From NCBI GenBank assembly GCA_964036045.1, contig OZ038384.1, forward strand, positions 41,084,844-41,148,843: DNA of 64,000 nucleotides, read 5' to 3'. Under the pieces are notes generated by a model. The model had not been told where the DNA came from, did not search any database, and worked only from the letters and a program-made list of their open reading frames with translations. How positions within the stretch are numbered: position 1 is the first letter of the stretch; the number at the start of each line of letters is the position of its first letter. Origin of the DNA: Eutreptiella sp. 'Long Island Sound 2002'. Its lineage: Eukaryota > Euglenozoa > Euglenophyceae > Eutreptiales > Eutreptiaceae. A program made the translations under genes and the position numbers. This document shows positions 31,052 to 41,014 of the stretch, in pieces.

Positions 31052-31858
31052 ATGTACGTGGGCACCGTGCCAGGGGATCGAGGCATATACATCCTGCGCA
31101 ACAGGTCCAGGGAACACGCCATCCCCCTGCACGGGGTAGAGTCCCTCGCCCTTGGACCGCCCCCACCAAAACACCATCACAAACACGTCGCCGGGGCCAG
31201 ACGGTCGCAGGCGCCAGACGGGGGAGAAAAGGCCCACCAACGCCCTCTGGCCGACATCACCGTCCTCCCCACAGCCCACCTACCAAAGGACTTCGGCATG
31301 GAGCACCACATCGTCCTTGAGGGACATGCCCAGCACATCGTCACCGCCGCCCTATACACCCTCGCCGCCCACGAACATCACTGGGACGCCACTGCCATCA
31401 CAGCAATGCCCCCACCATCGCAAGGCCCCAAAGATCCCATCAACCCCTGCCGCATCGATCAACTTCTATGCCGCAGGGCCAGCCCACATCTCCACCCCTC
31501 CAGGATGGAAATAGCCATCGCATCGTGGGACACCCTTGACACACAGCCCCCACATCCCGCCGTCCAGATCCTGAAAGCGGACGCCAAATGGTGGGTCCTT
31601 TACTGGGCACACGGAGTCCTCATGGCAGCCAAGGCCAACACCCCTAAAATAGACCTTGAAAGACCCCCCACGACGCCAGCAGCAATTCCTCCAAGCCACC
31701 AATTTCACAGGCAAAGAGGGCGCCCCGTAGGAAGCCCTGTACACAGCACTCTACTGGGCTCAAGGGTCCCCCAACGGTCCAGACACACCGGAACCCACAG
31801 AGGCCTGGGTCAAACAGGCAAAAGCCATGAGGAACTACCACCTCCACCACCCTTTTGA
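31052..31858 (+). pseudogene. ORF1 end fused to basic linker, LINE copy C
   Basis: In one open frame, YVGTVPGDRGIYIL matches the ORF1 end of copy A (FLGTVPGDPHPYLL). VLEGHAQHIVTAALY matches MVEGLTEHVLIAAMY. The frame then runs straight into ASWDTLD and AKWWVLYW, which match SWDAMD and DTWWTVEW of the separate 346-codon ORF in copy A. So there is no stop here where copy A has TAA (8,304-8,302). This indicates that the gag-like protein and the linker were one ORF in the ancestor, or that both arrangements exist. Confidence 0.65.
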
Positions 31859-32688
31859 CAACAGACCGCCCGCACTGCCATGGCGCACAGACCCCCTGGA
31901 GACCGTACAAAAGCTCGCCGGCCTCACGCGCAACCGCGCGAGGCGACCATGCAAACGTCGGCGGAGCCCCTGCTACGGGACCCTGGCCAGCAGGCTACGC
32001 ACCCCTTCTTGCAACCCCACGTCCCCCCCAGCCCCTCCACCTCCAGTCCCGCCAAAGCGAGAGCGGAGGAAAAGAGGCGCACTCGCACCCAGCCCCCAAA
32101 GGGCCAGAATAGACGGCAGGACAGCATCCTCCCAACCCCCCGGACCCCCCCCATCCTCCCGACCAACCTGGCGTCAGCCCCGCTGGAACCCCCCACCCAG
32201 GCGGACCAAGCATCCTCATCATCCTTCCTCCCGCCACAAGCGGCGCCCCAGGCCGAAACGTATTCACAGTAGCAAACAGGCACGAAAGTCCAATAACCTT
32301 TCCGCAAGGACCACACAAGGGACTGGATCTGGTGTGAGGGCACCATGCAGTACCGCCTCCGGGACCTGGGCGCAAACGCTGGGGTGCAAATCCGGGTGAC
32401 CTCTGCACCGCCAGAAGGAGCTCAACCAAGGCAGCAGCGCCCCGAACAAGCCACTGGGTGACACCTTAGAGCTCATCCAACGCGTCACCCCCGAGAACAA
32501 GGCCCACAGGGGCACGAAGTACCCTGGGGAACTCCCCCCGGAGTGGAACCAGGGCCTCCCCCCACCACGCCTACCAAAGCGACCACCACCGAGCAAAAAG
32601 TCCCCGGGCCCCAATCCTCCTTCCTGACAAGGGCAAGGGCCGGTGATGAAATCCTCCACAGCCCCCGCCCACGCCCACCAAGGCTACC
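31859..32688 (+). pseudogene. WIW beta-domain remnant, LINE copy C
   Basis: Near 32,310-32,400 one frame reads PFRKDHTRDWIWCEGTMQYR, then GVQIRVTSAPPEG. This aligns with PSKWIWAAGEVKHRYR and GFKINVKWDPAT in the 346-codon ORF of copy A. The Trp-Ile-Trp, Tyr-Arg and Gly-hydrophobic-x-Ile-x-Val positions are shared. Surrounding sequence is degraded Pro-rich coding. The likely fold is a small beta barrel, by inference only. Confidence 0.5.
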
Positions 32689-34446
32689 GTGAACCTCATC
32701 GACCTCAACCACCCGGACATCACATGCTCCAAGGACGCCACAGCCGCCCTCCAGGGGCTGCCGATGGCACAGGGGACGGAGTTGGTCCCCGACCTTCTCA
32801 CCTTCCAGGACCAAGGCCTAGAACGCGACGACCATTCAGGATCCACCCCCATATATATCCCGGACCAGAAAGCGTACAAATGCCACTGGCACAAGGGGAC
32901 CCCCCTATATGCCCGTGCCGGCATCCGCGTCGACCCCGGCCACCACCTCAGCATCCCAGGGAGACTGAGCGTCTACGAGGTCGTCGGGGACGGATGGCAA
33001 CTCAACGCCATCAACAACCACGTCCCCTTCGGCGAAGCCACAGAACCCTCTCTCCAAGCCCTGGAAGAAGCATACCGCCAGATGGCCATGCTCGCCCCCA
33101 CCATCATCATCGGCGACATGAACGCCGCCCCCACCCTGGCGGACCGACGAGGACAGGTCACAGCCCAGGACAGTGCAGTCCGCGACACCATCAAAATGCT
33201 GCGGCTCGTGGACCTGACGGCCAACCTCGAAGGCCAACCATCCCACTTTCCCCACCAAACAGAGGCAGCCCCCTCTCGCATTGACGTATGCTATGGCGCC
33301 CCACCACCATCATCCGTGCGGAGGCCCGATACGGCTGCCTCCCGCTGGGACCCACGGGCCATAGGCCCCTGCATATTCGCATCTCCATCCCCAACCTTCC
33401 CCCTAGCCCCCCAGAGGATGCGGACCAAGGCTTACCACCCCCCTGAAAATACCCCCACTGGAAGGCAAACAAGCCTTGTCCCAGTATCACAGCGCGGACG
33501 GCTCCCTCACCAACAACCAAGCCACCGTGCACCAAGCCACCCAAGACAGCTTCCTCCGTCAACACACACCCACCCAAGACACAGTGGACACGGACACCCA
33601 AAACAAAATCGACCGCCTCCCTCAGGTCTTCATCCACGCGCAGAGGAGGCAACTAAAGAAACGCCCCTTCACCATCCACGAAGTTTGGAAGGCCATCCAC
33701 AGTCGCCGGCAATACAAAACCCCAGGCTACGAGGCCTCCCTGCGGAGGCATACTACCACCACCCCGCCCACCTCCTCGGCATCCTCGCCCACCGCCTCTG
33801 GGACATCGTCACGGGGCAGACCCACCTGCCACCATACTGGGCAAACGCTGTCCGCCCCCTCTACAAAAAAGGGGACTGGGCCTACCCGGACAACTTGCGT
33901 CCCATAGTCTGTGCAGGGACGGAGGTCAAGGTCGTCTGGACCATCCTCCTGCGCCGCATCTGCCCCCACCTGTACCCCCATCTACCCGCCAGCCTCTGGG
34001 GGGCCATCCCAGGTCGGTCCCCACACGAGGCCATTATCCTCCAGGACACCATCGCCGACATGTACCCGGTGAACCTCATCATCGCCTCCCTCAACGTCAT
34101 GGGAGCCTTCCCGAACACCCCTGGGCTCCTTTTGGAAGCGATATGGAAACGCATGGGCCTCCCCTTCTACAACTTCGCCCCCGACTACATCCGCACCCGC
34201 AAATACAAAGTCCGCACCAAGGCACGCCTCACCCCCTTCCTGGAGCCAGGCAGCAGGGTCTCCCAAGGAGGAGCGGAAGGCCTCTTCCTGTACCTCCTCG
34301 TGACACTCCCCCTAGCCCTCACAATCGAACAGGATTACCAGGTCTACGCACCCTACCCCCTCCTCTCCCCCCTAGTGGGCTTCGTGGACGACACCAACCT
34401 CTGGGTTGCACACGGACGACAAAACCCCCACACCCCGGATGACTGA
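32689..34446 (+). pseudogene. Endonuclease and RT core of LINE copy C, inactivated
   Basis: The endonuclease part is clear: VPDLLTFQDQGL, WQLNAINNHVPFG, IIIGDMNAAPT and SRIDVCYG. The catalytic Glu position of copy A (FLEQ) is Asp here. A frameshift follows near 33,300, and the middle runs in another frame (33,476-33,740) with LTNNQATVHQA. RT returns with GLPAEAY, LYKKGDWAYP and GRSPHEAI. Motif A is SLNVMGAF, so the metal-binding Asp is Asn. Motif B is RVSQGG rather than GVPQGG. Motif C is FVDDT. Two of the changes should abolish activity. Confidence 0.8.
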
Positions 34447-34987
34447 CCGACAGTCACACAACAGACAAACCACTTACTGAGCGTGACCATCTCCTACCTC
34501 TCCCGCAAAGACCTCATCGTCCACCCCACAAGGTTGGTCGCCATGATCAAAGGGTCTGCCACAGCCCGCACCCTGGGGCAACGAGGGCCCCCCATGCACG
34601 TCGTGGAACCCACCACCCACGTGGGAGTGATCCAGACCGCGAACCCTGAAGAAACCACGCTTCCTCCCAAGTTGCAATCACACCTGGCCCATCTCCCCCG
34701 ATATGCGTCCCCGGCCCCCAAGGCCCTCTGTCTCTCCCACCAGAGCCTGGCATACTACCTAACCGGGGCCTTGAACGCCCCCATAGGCTTCCAGTCACTC
34801 CATCTGACGCACCCCACCACCGCCCTCAAGCCAGCCACAAGCGCCGTCACCAAGGCATGGGCAGCACACGGGGGCTGGCCCACCTCGGTACCTACTGGAG
34901 CCATCCGTGCGGCATGGCCCCACTATGGAGACCCCATAGGGGACGAGGTGAAAGCGGCCTACTCCAGGCACACCGCCCTCCTCCTTC
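34447..34987 (+). pseudogene. RT thumb and connection region of LINE copy C, cut at 34,987
   Basis: In frame 34,483-35,004, LIVHPTRLVAM matches copy A LLVHPRKSVGL. HVGVIQTANPEE matches HLGVTQATQ. QSLAYYLTGALNAPIGFQSL matches QGLAYFMEAVLNAAIGYQAL. KAWAAHGGWPTSV matches KAWAQHGGWPTSF. The last LINE residues before the insertion are AYSRHTALLL; copy A continues here with HRVTHNH, and copy C continues with HRMTHKH only at 42,745. Confidence 0.75.
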
Positions 34988-35276
34988 CACCTAGGATTTT
35001 ATGAGGTACCGGAATCCCGTAACTGAACCGTCCAAAAACTGCCGCGATCGCGATTTACGGCCCGGCGCAACCCGATTTTGCCGAGGTTTTGGTGATTTGT
35101 GCCAAATCTGTGCGCATCTGCCCCGATTTAGATAGCGCAATCGGTAGAATATGATGTTATCTAGTTGCTGTATTGAAATCACGTCGATTGCATTACCGGA
35201 TGTCCAGATAAAACCAAAATACGACAATTTTTGCCCATTTTTGCCACTTCCGGGCCATAAACCGTCATTTCGATGA

Positions 35277-36930
35277 TGTCCTTGTGGTGTCACGAGATTT
35301 CAAATTGATCAAGTTTGTCCCTAGTGCCCTTTGAGGCTTGGCAAGCAACAATTTGTGCCCGTGCCTGCCCTTTACCCAAGATAATAATCCGGAGGGTGCC
35401 AAAAAACGCCCAAAACAGCTATATTTGCACTTTTGAACACATAAATGTTGATTAAAGTGATACGGCCGTGCTTTCATGTGATTTCAAATTGATCACGTTT
35501 GTCGGCTGTGCTATGTGAGGCTAGGCAAGCAATGATTTGTGCCCGTGCATGCCCTTTACCCAAGATGATAATCCGGAGGGTGCCCAAAAACGCCCAAAAC
35601 AGCTATTTTTGCACTTTTGAACACATAAATGTTGATTAAAGTGATACGGCCGTGCTTTCGTGTGATTTAAAATTGATCACGTTTGTCCCCTGTGCTACGT
35701 GACGCTTGACAAGCAACAATTTGTGACCGTGCATGCCCTTTACTCAAGGTTATGGCCCGGAGGGTGCCAAAAAGGGCCCCAAACAGCTATATTTGCACTT
35801 TTGAACACAATAATGTTGATTAAAGTGATACGGTCGCGCTTTCGTGTGATTTCAAATTGATGAAATGTGTCCCTAGTGCTAGGTGAGGCTTGGCAAGCAA
35901 TGATTTGTGCCCGTGCATGCCCTTTACCCAAGATAAAAATCCAGAGGGTGCCAAAAGACGCCAAAAACAGCTATATTTGCACTTTTGAACACATAAATGT
36001 TGATTAAAGTGATACGGTCGTGCTTTCGTGTGATTTCAAATTGATCACGTTTGTCCCCTGTGCTACGTGAGGCTTGGCACGCAACAATTTGTGACCGTGC
36101 ATGCCCTTTACTCAAGGTTATGGCCCGGAGGGTGCCAAAAAGGGCCCCAAACAGCTATTTTTGCACTTTTGAACACAATAATGTTGATTAAAGTGATACA
36201 GTCACGCTTTCGTGTGATTTCAAATTGATGAAATGTGTCCCTAGTGCTAGGTGAGGCTTGGCAAGCCATGCTTTGTGCCCGTGCATGCCCTTTACCCAAG
36301 ATAATAATCCGGACGGTGCCAAAAAACGCCCAAAACAGCTGTATTTGCACTTTTGAACACATAAATGTTGATTAAAGTGATACGGTCGTGCTTTGGTGTG
36401 ATTTCAAATTGATCACGTTTGTCCCCTGTGCTACGTGAGGCTTGGCAAGCAACAATTTGTGACCGTGCATGCCCTTTACTCAGGGTTATGGCCTGGAGGG
36501 TGCCAAAAAAGGCCCCAAACAGCTATATTTGCACTTTTGAACACAATAATGTTGATTAAAGTGATACGGTCGCGCTTTCGTGTGATTTCAAGTTGATGAA
36601 ATGTGTCCCGAGTGCTAGGTGAGGCTTCGCAAGCAACAATTTGTGACGCTGCATGCTCTTTACTCAAGGTTCGGGCCCGGAGGGTGCCAAAAAAGGCCCA
36701 AAACAGCTACATTTGCAATTTTGAACACATAAATGTTGATTAAAGTGCTATCGCTGCCCGTGTGTGTGATTTCAAGTTGTTCACGTTGGTCACTAGTGCT
36801 AGGTGAGGCTAGACAATGAACAATTTGTGCCCGTGCATGCTCTTTACTCAAGAATATGAACCAGAGGGTGCAAAGAAAGGCTCAAAACAACTGTATTTGC
36901 ACACACGCCATCATTAGATTTGCAAATGCT
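35277..36930 (+). repeat. Left satellite array, exactly 184-bp units, about 9 copies
   Basis: The word TACGG after AAAGTGA recurs at 35,461, 35,645, 35,829, 36,013, (36,197), 36,381, 36,565 and about 36,749, giving a constant spacing of 184. Each unit has GATTTCAAATTGATCA, CCGTGCATGCCCTTTAC and TTTGCACTTTTGAACACA. Units differ by scattered substitutions, and alternate units look more alike. Small minus-strand frames across it repeat with the unit and are not genes. Confidence 0.95.
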
Positions 36931-37697
36931 GTAGTGGTCAGAGCCACACTCCCTTGGCACTGCCTGTCAGAAAAAACAAAAAGGAATCCCCCTTGTACGT
37001 GAGCGCATACAAGCTGCGTTTATATGGGTTGTAAGGTGTGTCCTTCTCCCTTAAATGACCCACCATGGGGTAACAAAACGCACCAATAGTAACAACTTGC
37101 TGGGCTGCTGTGTGTTTCGGGTCCACATGATCTACGAGGTCACTGAGTGTGTATTTCTGACACTGTGCTGCCTCTGATAGGAAGCACGCGTCTGCAATAG
37201 GCATGATGGTATTATCTTCACTAAGAAGACATGCCGTCGGTATGCAAAGGAACCACTGAAAATGGTTACCCTTCCCATGCATTGACACACTGCACGGAAC
37301 AGAAGCAAGCCACAAATGAGTTCTGAGTTCTGCAATAGGCATGATTGTATTATCTTCACTAAGGAGACATGCCGTCGGCGTGCAAAGGAACCACTGAAAA
37401 TTGTTACCCTTCCCATGCATTGACACACTGCACCTAACAGAAGCAAGCACAAATGAGTTCAAAGATCAAGATATTGTGCCATGTGCATACGTACCTAGGT
37501 AGAGTTATTATCTTTCTGCCCGGGTTGCAGTTCATGGGCACCAACCCTGCCTCCGCCCAAAATGCTAGCTTCAAGGCTTAAACCTCGAGAAGCACTTGCA
37601 ATGCGATAGGACATTTCCAACGCGGTTTACTCCGCCGCATGCTAACCACGCCCTTGACGTCCTGGTGAGTGTTTTCACCACCTTCGCTTGACAGCAC
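36931..37697 (+). repeat. Spacer with a tandem duplication of about 137 bp
   Basis: TCTGCAATAGGCATGATGGT (37,189) recurs as TCTGCAATAGGCATGATTGT (37,326), and about 135 following bases are nearly identical in both copies, ending AGCAAGC..ACAAATGAGTTC. The minus frame 37,462-36,938 contains the repeated peptide but has no recognised domain. Nothing else is seen in this stretch. Confidence 0.75.
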
Positions 37698-37952
37698 CTA
37701 GGGAGCGTAGAGAAGGTGTAAGAGGTATAATGTATAATAGGTTGCGTATTGCCGCAACGGGAGGACGGGGTCTACAATTATGCTAACAACCTGTAGATTG
37801 CCGTGCTTCAACAAGCGTGCTTGATAATGAGCCAAGAAAAAATGGCATTCCACCGTCAACCGCTCTTGGGGAAGATGCAATACCGAGAGTAGGTCGTCCA
37901 ATCGCCGGTAATCACGGTCTCGTGCCTTGACACGTTTTGGTGCCGTGGCCAT
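37698..37952 (-). CDS. Hypothetical small protein or first exon in the transposon
   Basis: The ATG at 37,952 opens 84 codons (MATAPKRVKARDRDYRRL, then LLSVLHLPQERL and ECHFFLAHYQARLLKHGN). The first 55 residues look like real coding sequence, mixed and helical. After HGNLQ the sequence is CAG followed by GTTGTT, a possible 5' splice site, and the remaining residues look like intron read-through. No family is recognised. It may be part of the transposon's own gene together with the minus-strand frames at 38.1-39.6 kb. Confidence 0.3.
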   Translation of the reverse strand: MATAPKRVKARDRDYRRLDDLLSVLHLPQERLTVECHFFLAHYQARLLKHGNLQVVSIIVDPVLPLRQYATYYTLYLLHLLYAP

Positions 37953-38145
37953 TAACTGTAGGGCAAGTCACCTCAGTTCACGTAGGTAGAACTGTAGTGG
38001 CTCCTGCTGAACGGACCTAGTGGTGGCACATACGGCGACTCTTTGGTGTGCTTCTTGCATATCGCTCTGAATTCTTGTATCATTCCCGCGGGCACTAGCC
38101 CGGGTGCCTGGCATGTTGGTCTTGTAACCAAAGATCTATGCCATG

Positions 38146-38691
38146 TTAGCCCATATTGACCACAACTTCCTTTGTACAATGTGACAAATCGTACCCCACA
38201 TCAAGGTCCGACTCAAAGATCTGGAAGTAGTCCGCTAGAGGGGTGGGAAAGAAACTCAAGGGCCGCTCTGGTTGAGGATTGTCACCAGGTAGATGCAATC
38301 TGTCTCGGTTTGCTAATTGTAGGTACAAAGCGACAGCTCGCCATGAATCAAGCTGCACCTTTCTTGTCGACAAATGTACCCCATCTACGTTGTTCACCAA
38401 TTCCTCTTTCAGCTTGGTGACTCTACCGCGGTACGCACCAATGCTCTTCTCCTTGCAAATATCAATAAACTTTGCCACTTTTGCTGTACCATGGACAACA
38501 GATTCTCCACTACTTTCTCCGACGGCGGATTGCGTGGTGCTCTTAGTCATGTGACAATCTGGGGTTTCCATTTTTTTCTTGATTTGATGCTTGGGGGTGC
38601 CTTCGGATTTGCGTCTCAAGACATTCTGGCGGCTTGCGAGGTCAACAAAAAAGGTGTTGAAGCAATCAATGACACCAAGGATTGGGATCAA
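38146..38691 (-). CDS. Hypothetical open frame in the transposon, minus strand
   Basis: The frame has 181 codons without an ATG start (the first codon counted is TTG), so it is likely an internal exon. It contains GVIDCFNTFFVDLASRQNVL, a Lys-rich patch (HQIKKKMETPD), KFIDICKEKSIGAYRGRV and FFPTPLADYFQIFESD. The composition is like real protein and unlike the repeats nearby. I recognise no domain. It lies between TIR ends, so it may be the remains of transposase or of a captured host gene. Confidence 0.35.
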   Translation of the reverse strand: MIPILGVIDCFNTFFVDLASRQNVLRRKSEGTPKHQIKKKMETPDCHMTKSTTQSAVGESSGESVVHGTAKVAKFIDICKEKSIGAYRGRVTKLKEELVNNVDGVHLSTRKVQLDSWRAVALYLQLANRDRLHLPGDNPQPERPLSFFPTPLADYFQIFESDLDVGYDLSHCTKEVVVNMG

Positions 38692-38709
38692 GGGTCAATG
38701 CGTGCTGTA

Positions 38710-39558
38710 CTACGACGCTTCAGGCTTTGGCATACGAAGAGCAGCACCGCAAAGGAACTGTGGATGCAGTTGAAGCGTGAGAATGCAGCAGGTTTGACGG
38801 AGCCACGCACAGTACCACTGAAGATGCCTCCCAACACCCTTATCTACAAGCCATGTTTGAGTGGAGCCAAGGCAAGTTCCATTGGGAATTGTTGGGACTT
38901 CGATTGCAACCGCTGCGGCAAGGTTGCTTGACGACCTTGTTCGTGAGGTGACGGCCCAGGCTACCTTCGATTTGCACAAGTTCCCTGTCCAAGGCATGTA
39001 CTTGAGCAGACTAAAGGCATCCCGGGAAGGGTCTCTTGGACCGTACTGGGCGGAGAAAAGAGGAGGCATCGCAGTCCTTTGTAGCGCATTGTTGCCATTC
39101 GGAGACCCAGCAATTGCATTGCCAACAGCATCTGATGCACCACGAGAGGTACTGTCACACAAATTGTGTTCTGTTGACATTGCTGACCCCTTGCTCATTT
39201 TCTGAGTGTCTATTGTTTTCCGAAAGCTTTCGATCAGGCCACTTGGCTCTTTTGCATGTGCCTCGTTTGCTTTGCTCTTGAGTCGTGGTAACCAGAGCCT
39301 CCGTTGATGCAGAGACGGTGGAGAATCCAAGACGGTTGGGTGTTGCTGTGCATTGTGTACACATATGCCCCCAAATGGCTCCGTGACAAGAAGTTTGTGA
39401 TTGTCCATTGCATGCATGCATACACTTGTGTGCAGAAAATATTTAGTTCCACGCCCCTGTATTTGTGATGAGTGCTTTGCCAAAAATTGTATGAACCCTA
39501 GTGCATTCAACCCATGGGAAAAACTGTAGGAATTCAGATTGGGTCCGGCTTCTTCCAA
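38710..39558 (-). CDS. Hypothetical open frame with a plausible coding core in the transposon
   Basis: The frame is 282 codons long and its first counted codon is TTG. The central part (about 38,830-39,210) has MSKGSAMSTEHNLCDSTS, RDAFSLLKYMPWTGNLCKS and AVAIEVPTIPNGTCLGST, and looks coding. Both ends look like intron. It lies just upstream of the 38,146-38,691 frame on the same strand, so the two may be exons of one gene. Function is unknown. Confidence 0.3.
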   Translation of the reverse strand: MEEAGPNLNSYSFSHGLNALGFIQFLAKHSSQIQGRGTKYFLHTSVCMHAMDNHKLLVTEPFGGICVHNAQQHPTVLDSPPSLHQRRLWLPRLKSKANEAHAKEPSGLIESFRKTIDTQKMSKGSAMSTEHNLCDSTSRGASDAVGNAIAGSPNGNNALQRTAMPPLFSAQYGPRDPSRDAFSLLKYMPWTGNLCKSKVAWAVTSRTRSSSNLAAAVAIEVPTIPNGTCLGSTQTWLVDKGVGRHLQWYCAWLRQTCCILTLQLHPQFLCGAALRMPKPEAS

Positions 39559-39679
39559 TAAAACTGGGGGTACATGAACTCATTGGTCAGTGTGAAATGC
39601 TGCAGTTGTTCTTGCCCAGCCCCTGCACAACCTCCTTCTGCATCCTTCTGCATCTTTCTCTCTCCCCTATATTTTCCAG

Positions 39680-40180
39680 GTGGTAGATGCCGAGCTTCAG
39701 CCACCATGTCGTGCCCCTCAAGTGCCGGTGGAGCCGCGGGCACTACGGGCCAGGCCAGAGCCCCCGGCAAAGCTTGATGAGGCCTTCGTGTAGAGCGAGA
39801 TCCGACGCCGCACATACGCTGCCGTGAAGGCCGAGCGCAGCCATGCCAAGACAGACGTGACGGCAGCCCGCACCACACAGAGGAAGGCCGAGCAGACGGC
39901 CAAAGAGCTTCGGCGGGTGCAGATTGGGTTGGAGAAGGAGCACAAGGCACGCAGCGATGAGTTGTGCAACGCGAAGGCCCGCGCCTCGGATTCGGAGAAG
40001 GCGAACGAGGATGCCGCTGACAAGGAAGCAGCTGCATCAGCTGCCGAGGCAGCTCGCAAGCAATTGGAAGCAGCTCGCAAGGAATTGGAAGCAGCTCGCA
40101 AGATATCCGAAGTGTTGCACAGTGGGGGGGCCCAATGGAATGGGGAGGAATGGGGATGGGCCATCGGCAATTGCTTTTGA
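39680..40180 (+). pseudogene. Coiled-coil exon with splice acceptor and an in-frame TAG
   Basis: A strong pyrimidine tract and TTTTCCAG end at 39,679, a good 3' splice site. The frame from 39,680 begins VVDAELQPPCRAP, meets TAG at 39,791-39,793, and then runs as a charged helix: TAYAAVKAERSHAK-like residues, KARASDSEKANED, and a repeated AARKQLEAARKELEAARK stretch with heptad spacing. It stops at 40,178-40,180. It resembles a long coiled-coil segment of a cellular protein captured by the transposon; the TAG makes it a probable pseudogene. It is on the opposite strand to the neighbouring frames. Confidence 0.45.
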
Positions 40181-40675
40181 CACATTTATGAAATCAGTCC
40201 TGATTTCGTACAGTAGGAATTCGATATTACATGGCATTGATTTTTGTCGATCCGTAAGATTGCTTTGCTGAATATTTCAATACGACAAAGGTCTGCAGAT
40301 GCCACATGCGTATTTACTCAGGGCCCTTCCTGAGATTGTGCCCGTTCCTACTTCACAGCTGCCCCCTCTCGAAGTAGGGCTTAACAGATTTAGCGCGTTG
40401 ACCGACGCACAAGCAGTGTGTCTCAGGAAATAACAGAACACCTGTGCGGGGAGAATGTTGAACTGCACCATCTAGTGGCAGAAAAATCTAGTTCAGAGAA
40501 CATCAAAATCCTGCATATCTGCCATGCCTCCCGCATGAGGCTGTGTCTTGTGCCTCCTCCTTCATATCGTCCATTTCCCTTCACTTTGCCTCATTATGTA
40601 TGGTAACCGCATCACTGACTGACCGCTGCATGGCAGCAAGTTGGCCTGCCGCATGCCAGCCAGTGTTGTCCAGGG
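40181..40675. other. Unassigned spacer in the transposon
   Basis: The base composition is balanced, with no convincing frame, repeat or RNA element. It includes a T-rich stretch after the coiled-coil exon that could be its 3' untranslated part. Confidence 0.4.
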
Positions 40676-40930
40676 CCCTGTTGTCTGTTGACTGTTGTCT
40701 GTTGCCTGACGTCAGTTGGAAGTCGTCAACTGTTGTCTGCTATCTGTTGTCTGTTGTTGTCTGTTGTCCGTTGTCTATCTCTCTGTTGCCGGCCGTCAGT
40801 TGAACATCGTCATCCATTGTCTTTTGTTTGTTGTCTGTTGTCGGTTTTCTGTTGCCTGCAGTTTGTTGAACGTCGTCGTCCATTGTCTGTTGTCTGTTGT
40901 CTGTTGCCTGTTGCCTGACGTCGGTTTTTT
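40676..40930 (+). repeat. CTGTTG microsatellite block
   Basis: Many tandem or near-tandem CTGTTGTCTGTTG words are broken by longer recurring segments (GTCAGTTG.A..TCGTC). The open frames through it are Cys/Leu-rich by composition only. T/G-rich on plus. Confidence 0.85.
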
Positions 40931-41014
40931 TTCAGTGCCGACCTGGAAGGACAAGATGCAGCCCCAGTGAACACATGAAAAATGGTACAGGTTGGATTTG
41001 TGTTCTCGCTTCAA

